DNA from: Candidatus Hydrogenedentota bacterium
GTDB taxonomy: Bacteria; Hydrogenedentota; Hydrogenedentia; Hydrogenedentales; SLHB01
Direction of reading: 5' to 3'
NCBI GenBank assembly: GCA_016934125.1
Contig: JAFGTL010000527.1
Coordinates: forward strand, 1-5,748
Length of the DNA: 5,748 bases
In this document: one piece after another, positions 5,080-5,748 of the stretch
How positions within the stretch are numbered: position 1 is the first letter of the stretch
Layout of the letters: every line of letters begins with the position of its first letter
Notes under the pieces: generated by a model
The model's input: only the letters and a program-made list of their open reading frames with translations
The model's database searches: none
What the model was told of the DNA's origin: nothing
Program-made: the position numbers and the translations under genes

Positions 5080-5678
5080 AGGCCCGCGACAACCCATTCG
5101 CCACGGCCCGGTTGCACCGGCTGGCCTACCGGCCCGAGGGGTGGACGTGGGACGGCCTGTTCGAGCGGCTCCACGCCCTCGATTGCCGGGCCGCGGTGGT
5201 TGGGCCGAAGGGTTCGGGGAAAACGGCACTCCTCGATGAACTGGCTCACCGGCTCTCCGCCGGCGGCCGCCGCGCCGCAGCGATCCGAATCGACGGCGAG
5301 GATGCCTTCCAGAAACGGCTCGACGCCCGGCTCACCGAATTGGCGCCATTCAGCACAGACGACGTGGTGCTCCTGGACGGGGCCGATCGGCTCGGGCCGT
5401 GGGCGTGGCGCCGGCTTGTGAGGCGAACCGCAGACGCGGGCGGCCTGGTGATCACCTCGCACCGGCCCGGCAGGCTGCCGACGCTCGTCGAGTGCACCGC
5501 CTCACCCGAACTGCTCGACGCGCTCCTCCGCCGAATCGAGCCCGACAACGCCGATCAGATGCGCGACGCGGCCCACGCCCTGTTCCGACAGCACAGCGGC
5601 AACCTGCGCGACGTGTTCCGGGGCCTCTACGACATGTGCGCCGCACGCCAGGACTCCATGACGCCCCACTCGACGTAG
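5076..5678 (+). CDS. Small P-loop ATPase (AAA/STAND-like)
   Basis: A 200-residue soluble ATPase, last gene of the operon. Walker A is GPKGSGKT at 43-50, preceded by the strand CRAAVV; Walker B is DVVLLDGAD (96-104), with Asp101 but Gly where many AAA+ proteins have the catalytic Glu. GGLVITSHRPGRLPTLVEC (122-140) resembles a sensor-1 strand with polar Thr127/Ser128. The C-terminal end, SGNLRDVFRGLYDMC (174-188), resembles a motif I recall from small ATP-binding proteins of planctomycetes. The N-terminal 36 residues lead into the fold (GWTWDGLFERL). There is no effector domain, and the length is minimal for one nucleotide-binding domain. The ATG at 5076 overlaps the previous stop (ATGA); GAGGAGG lies at 5065-5071. 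By context it probably powers or switches the arrestin-like partners. Exact subfamily is uncertain. Confidence 0.85.
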   Translation: MKARDNPFATARLHRLAYRPEGWTWDGLFERLHALDCRAAVVGPKGSGKTALLDELAHRLSAGGRRAAAIRIDGEDAFQKRLDARLTELAPFSTDDVVLLDGADRLGPWAWRRLVRRTADAGGLVITSHRPGRLPTLVECTASPELLDALLRRIEPDNADQMRDAAHALFRQHSGNLRDVFRGLYDMCAARQDSMTPHST

Positions 5679-5699
5679 CCGCCCGTTCCGGTGTATCAT
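5670..5699 (+). promoter_or_regulatory. Putative promoter of the right-edge gene
   Basis: TATCAT (5694-5699; five of six -10 bases) has TCGACG (5670-5675; four of six -35 bases) 18 nt upstream. The -35 overlaps the end of the ATPase gene. Initiation near 5706 would leave about 28 nt before the ATG at 5734. A separate promoter would mean the next gene need not belong to the operon. Confidence 0.4.
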
Positions 5700-5733
5700 G
5701 CCCCTGTCATCGGCGAACTGGAGGGGAATGGCA

Positions 5734-5748
5734 ATGCGAACCGGCACC
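5734..5748 (+). CDS. Start of a further gene (runs off right edge)
   Basis: ATG at 5734 begins an open frame reading MRTGT before the window ends. A strong ribosome binding site, GGAGGGG (5720-5726), sits 7 nt upstream. An in-frame ATG at 5728 is too close to that site. It lies 55 bp after the ATPase stop, in contrast to the ATGA overlaps inside the operon. Product cannot be judged from five codons. Confidence 0.5.

Overview
The window is GC-rich, tightly packed bacterial chromosomal DNA. A Pkn-type Ser/Thr kinase, a seven-bladed FG-GAP propeller protein and arrestin-like/DUF3592 membrane proteins together suggest a member of the Planctomycetota/PVC group, Hydrogenedentota or a similar lineage. 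This placement is an inference from gene content; no rRNA or marker gene is present.

Layout, left to right. (1) 1-246, minus strand: the N-terminal 82 codons of a Ser/Thr protein kinase, running off the left edge just after its glycine-rich loop. (2) 247-544: a divergent intergenic region with one promoter-like element per strand and an 18-bp interrupted inverted repeat between them. (3) 545-1267, plus: an uncharacterised cysteine-containing protein. (4) 1300-2445, minus: a secreted FG-GAP/VCBS beta-propeller protein with seven Asp-rich calcium-type loops, convergent with gene 3. (5) 2446-2591: a second divergent intergenic region with a good sigma70-type promoter facing right. (6) 2592-5678, plus: a four-gene operon in which every junction is a 4-bp ATGA stop/start overlap. 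(7) 5679-5748: a short gap with a promoter-like element, a strong ribosome binding site and the first codons of another gene.

The operon is the most interesting part. Its first gene encodes a four-helix membrane protein with an N-terminal DUF3592-like domain and a C-terminal arrestin-like beta-sandwich domain. The second gene is a tandem paralogue that keeps the last three helices and the C-terminal domain but lacks the DUF3592 half. The third is a stand-alone soluble protein that also looks like a single arrestin-type domain. The fourth is a small P-loop ATPase. The second gene seems to have arisen by an unequal duplication (857-bp period) that copied the end of gene 1 together with the ribosome binding site and first codons of gene 3, so its start signal is borrowed from gene 3. 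The arrangement suggests a membrane-anchored arrestin-like complex worked on or recruited by an ATPase; its biological role is unknown to me.

Family names here come from recognising motifs by eye; no database search was possible.
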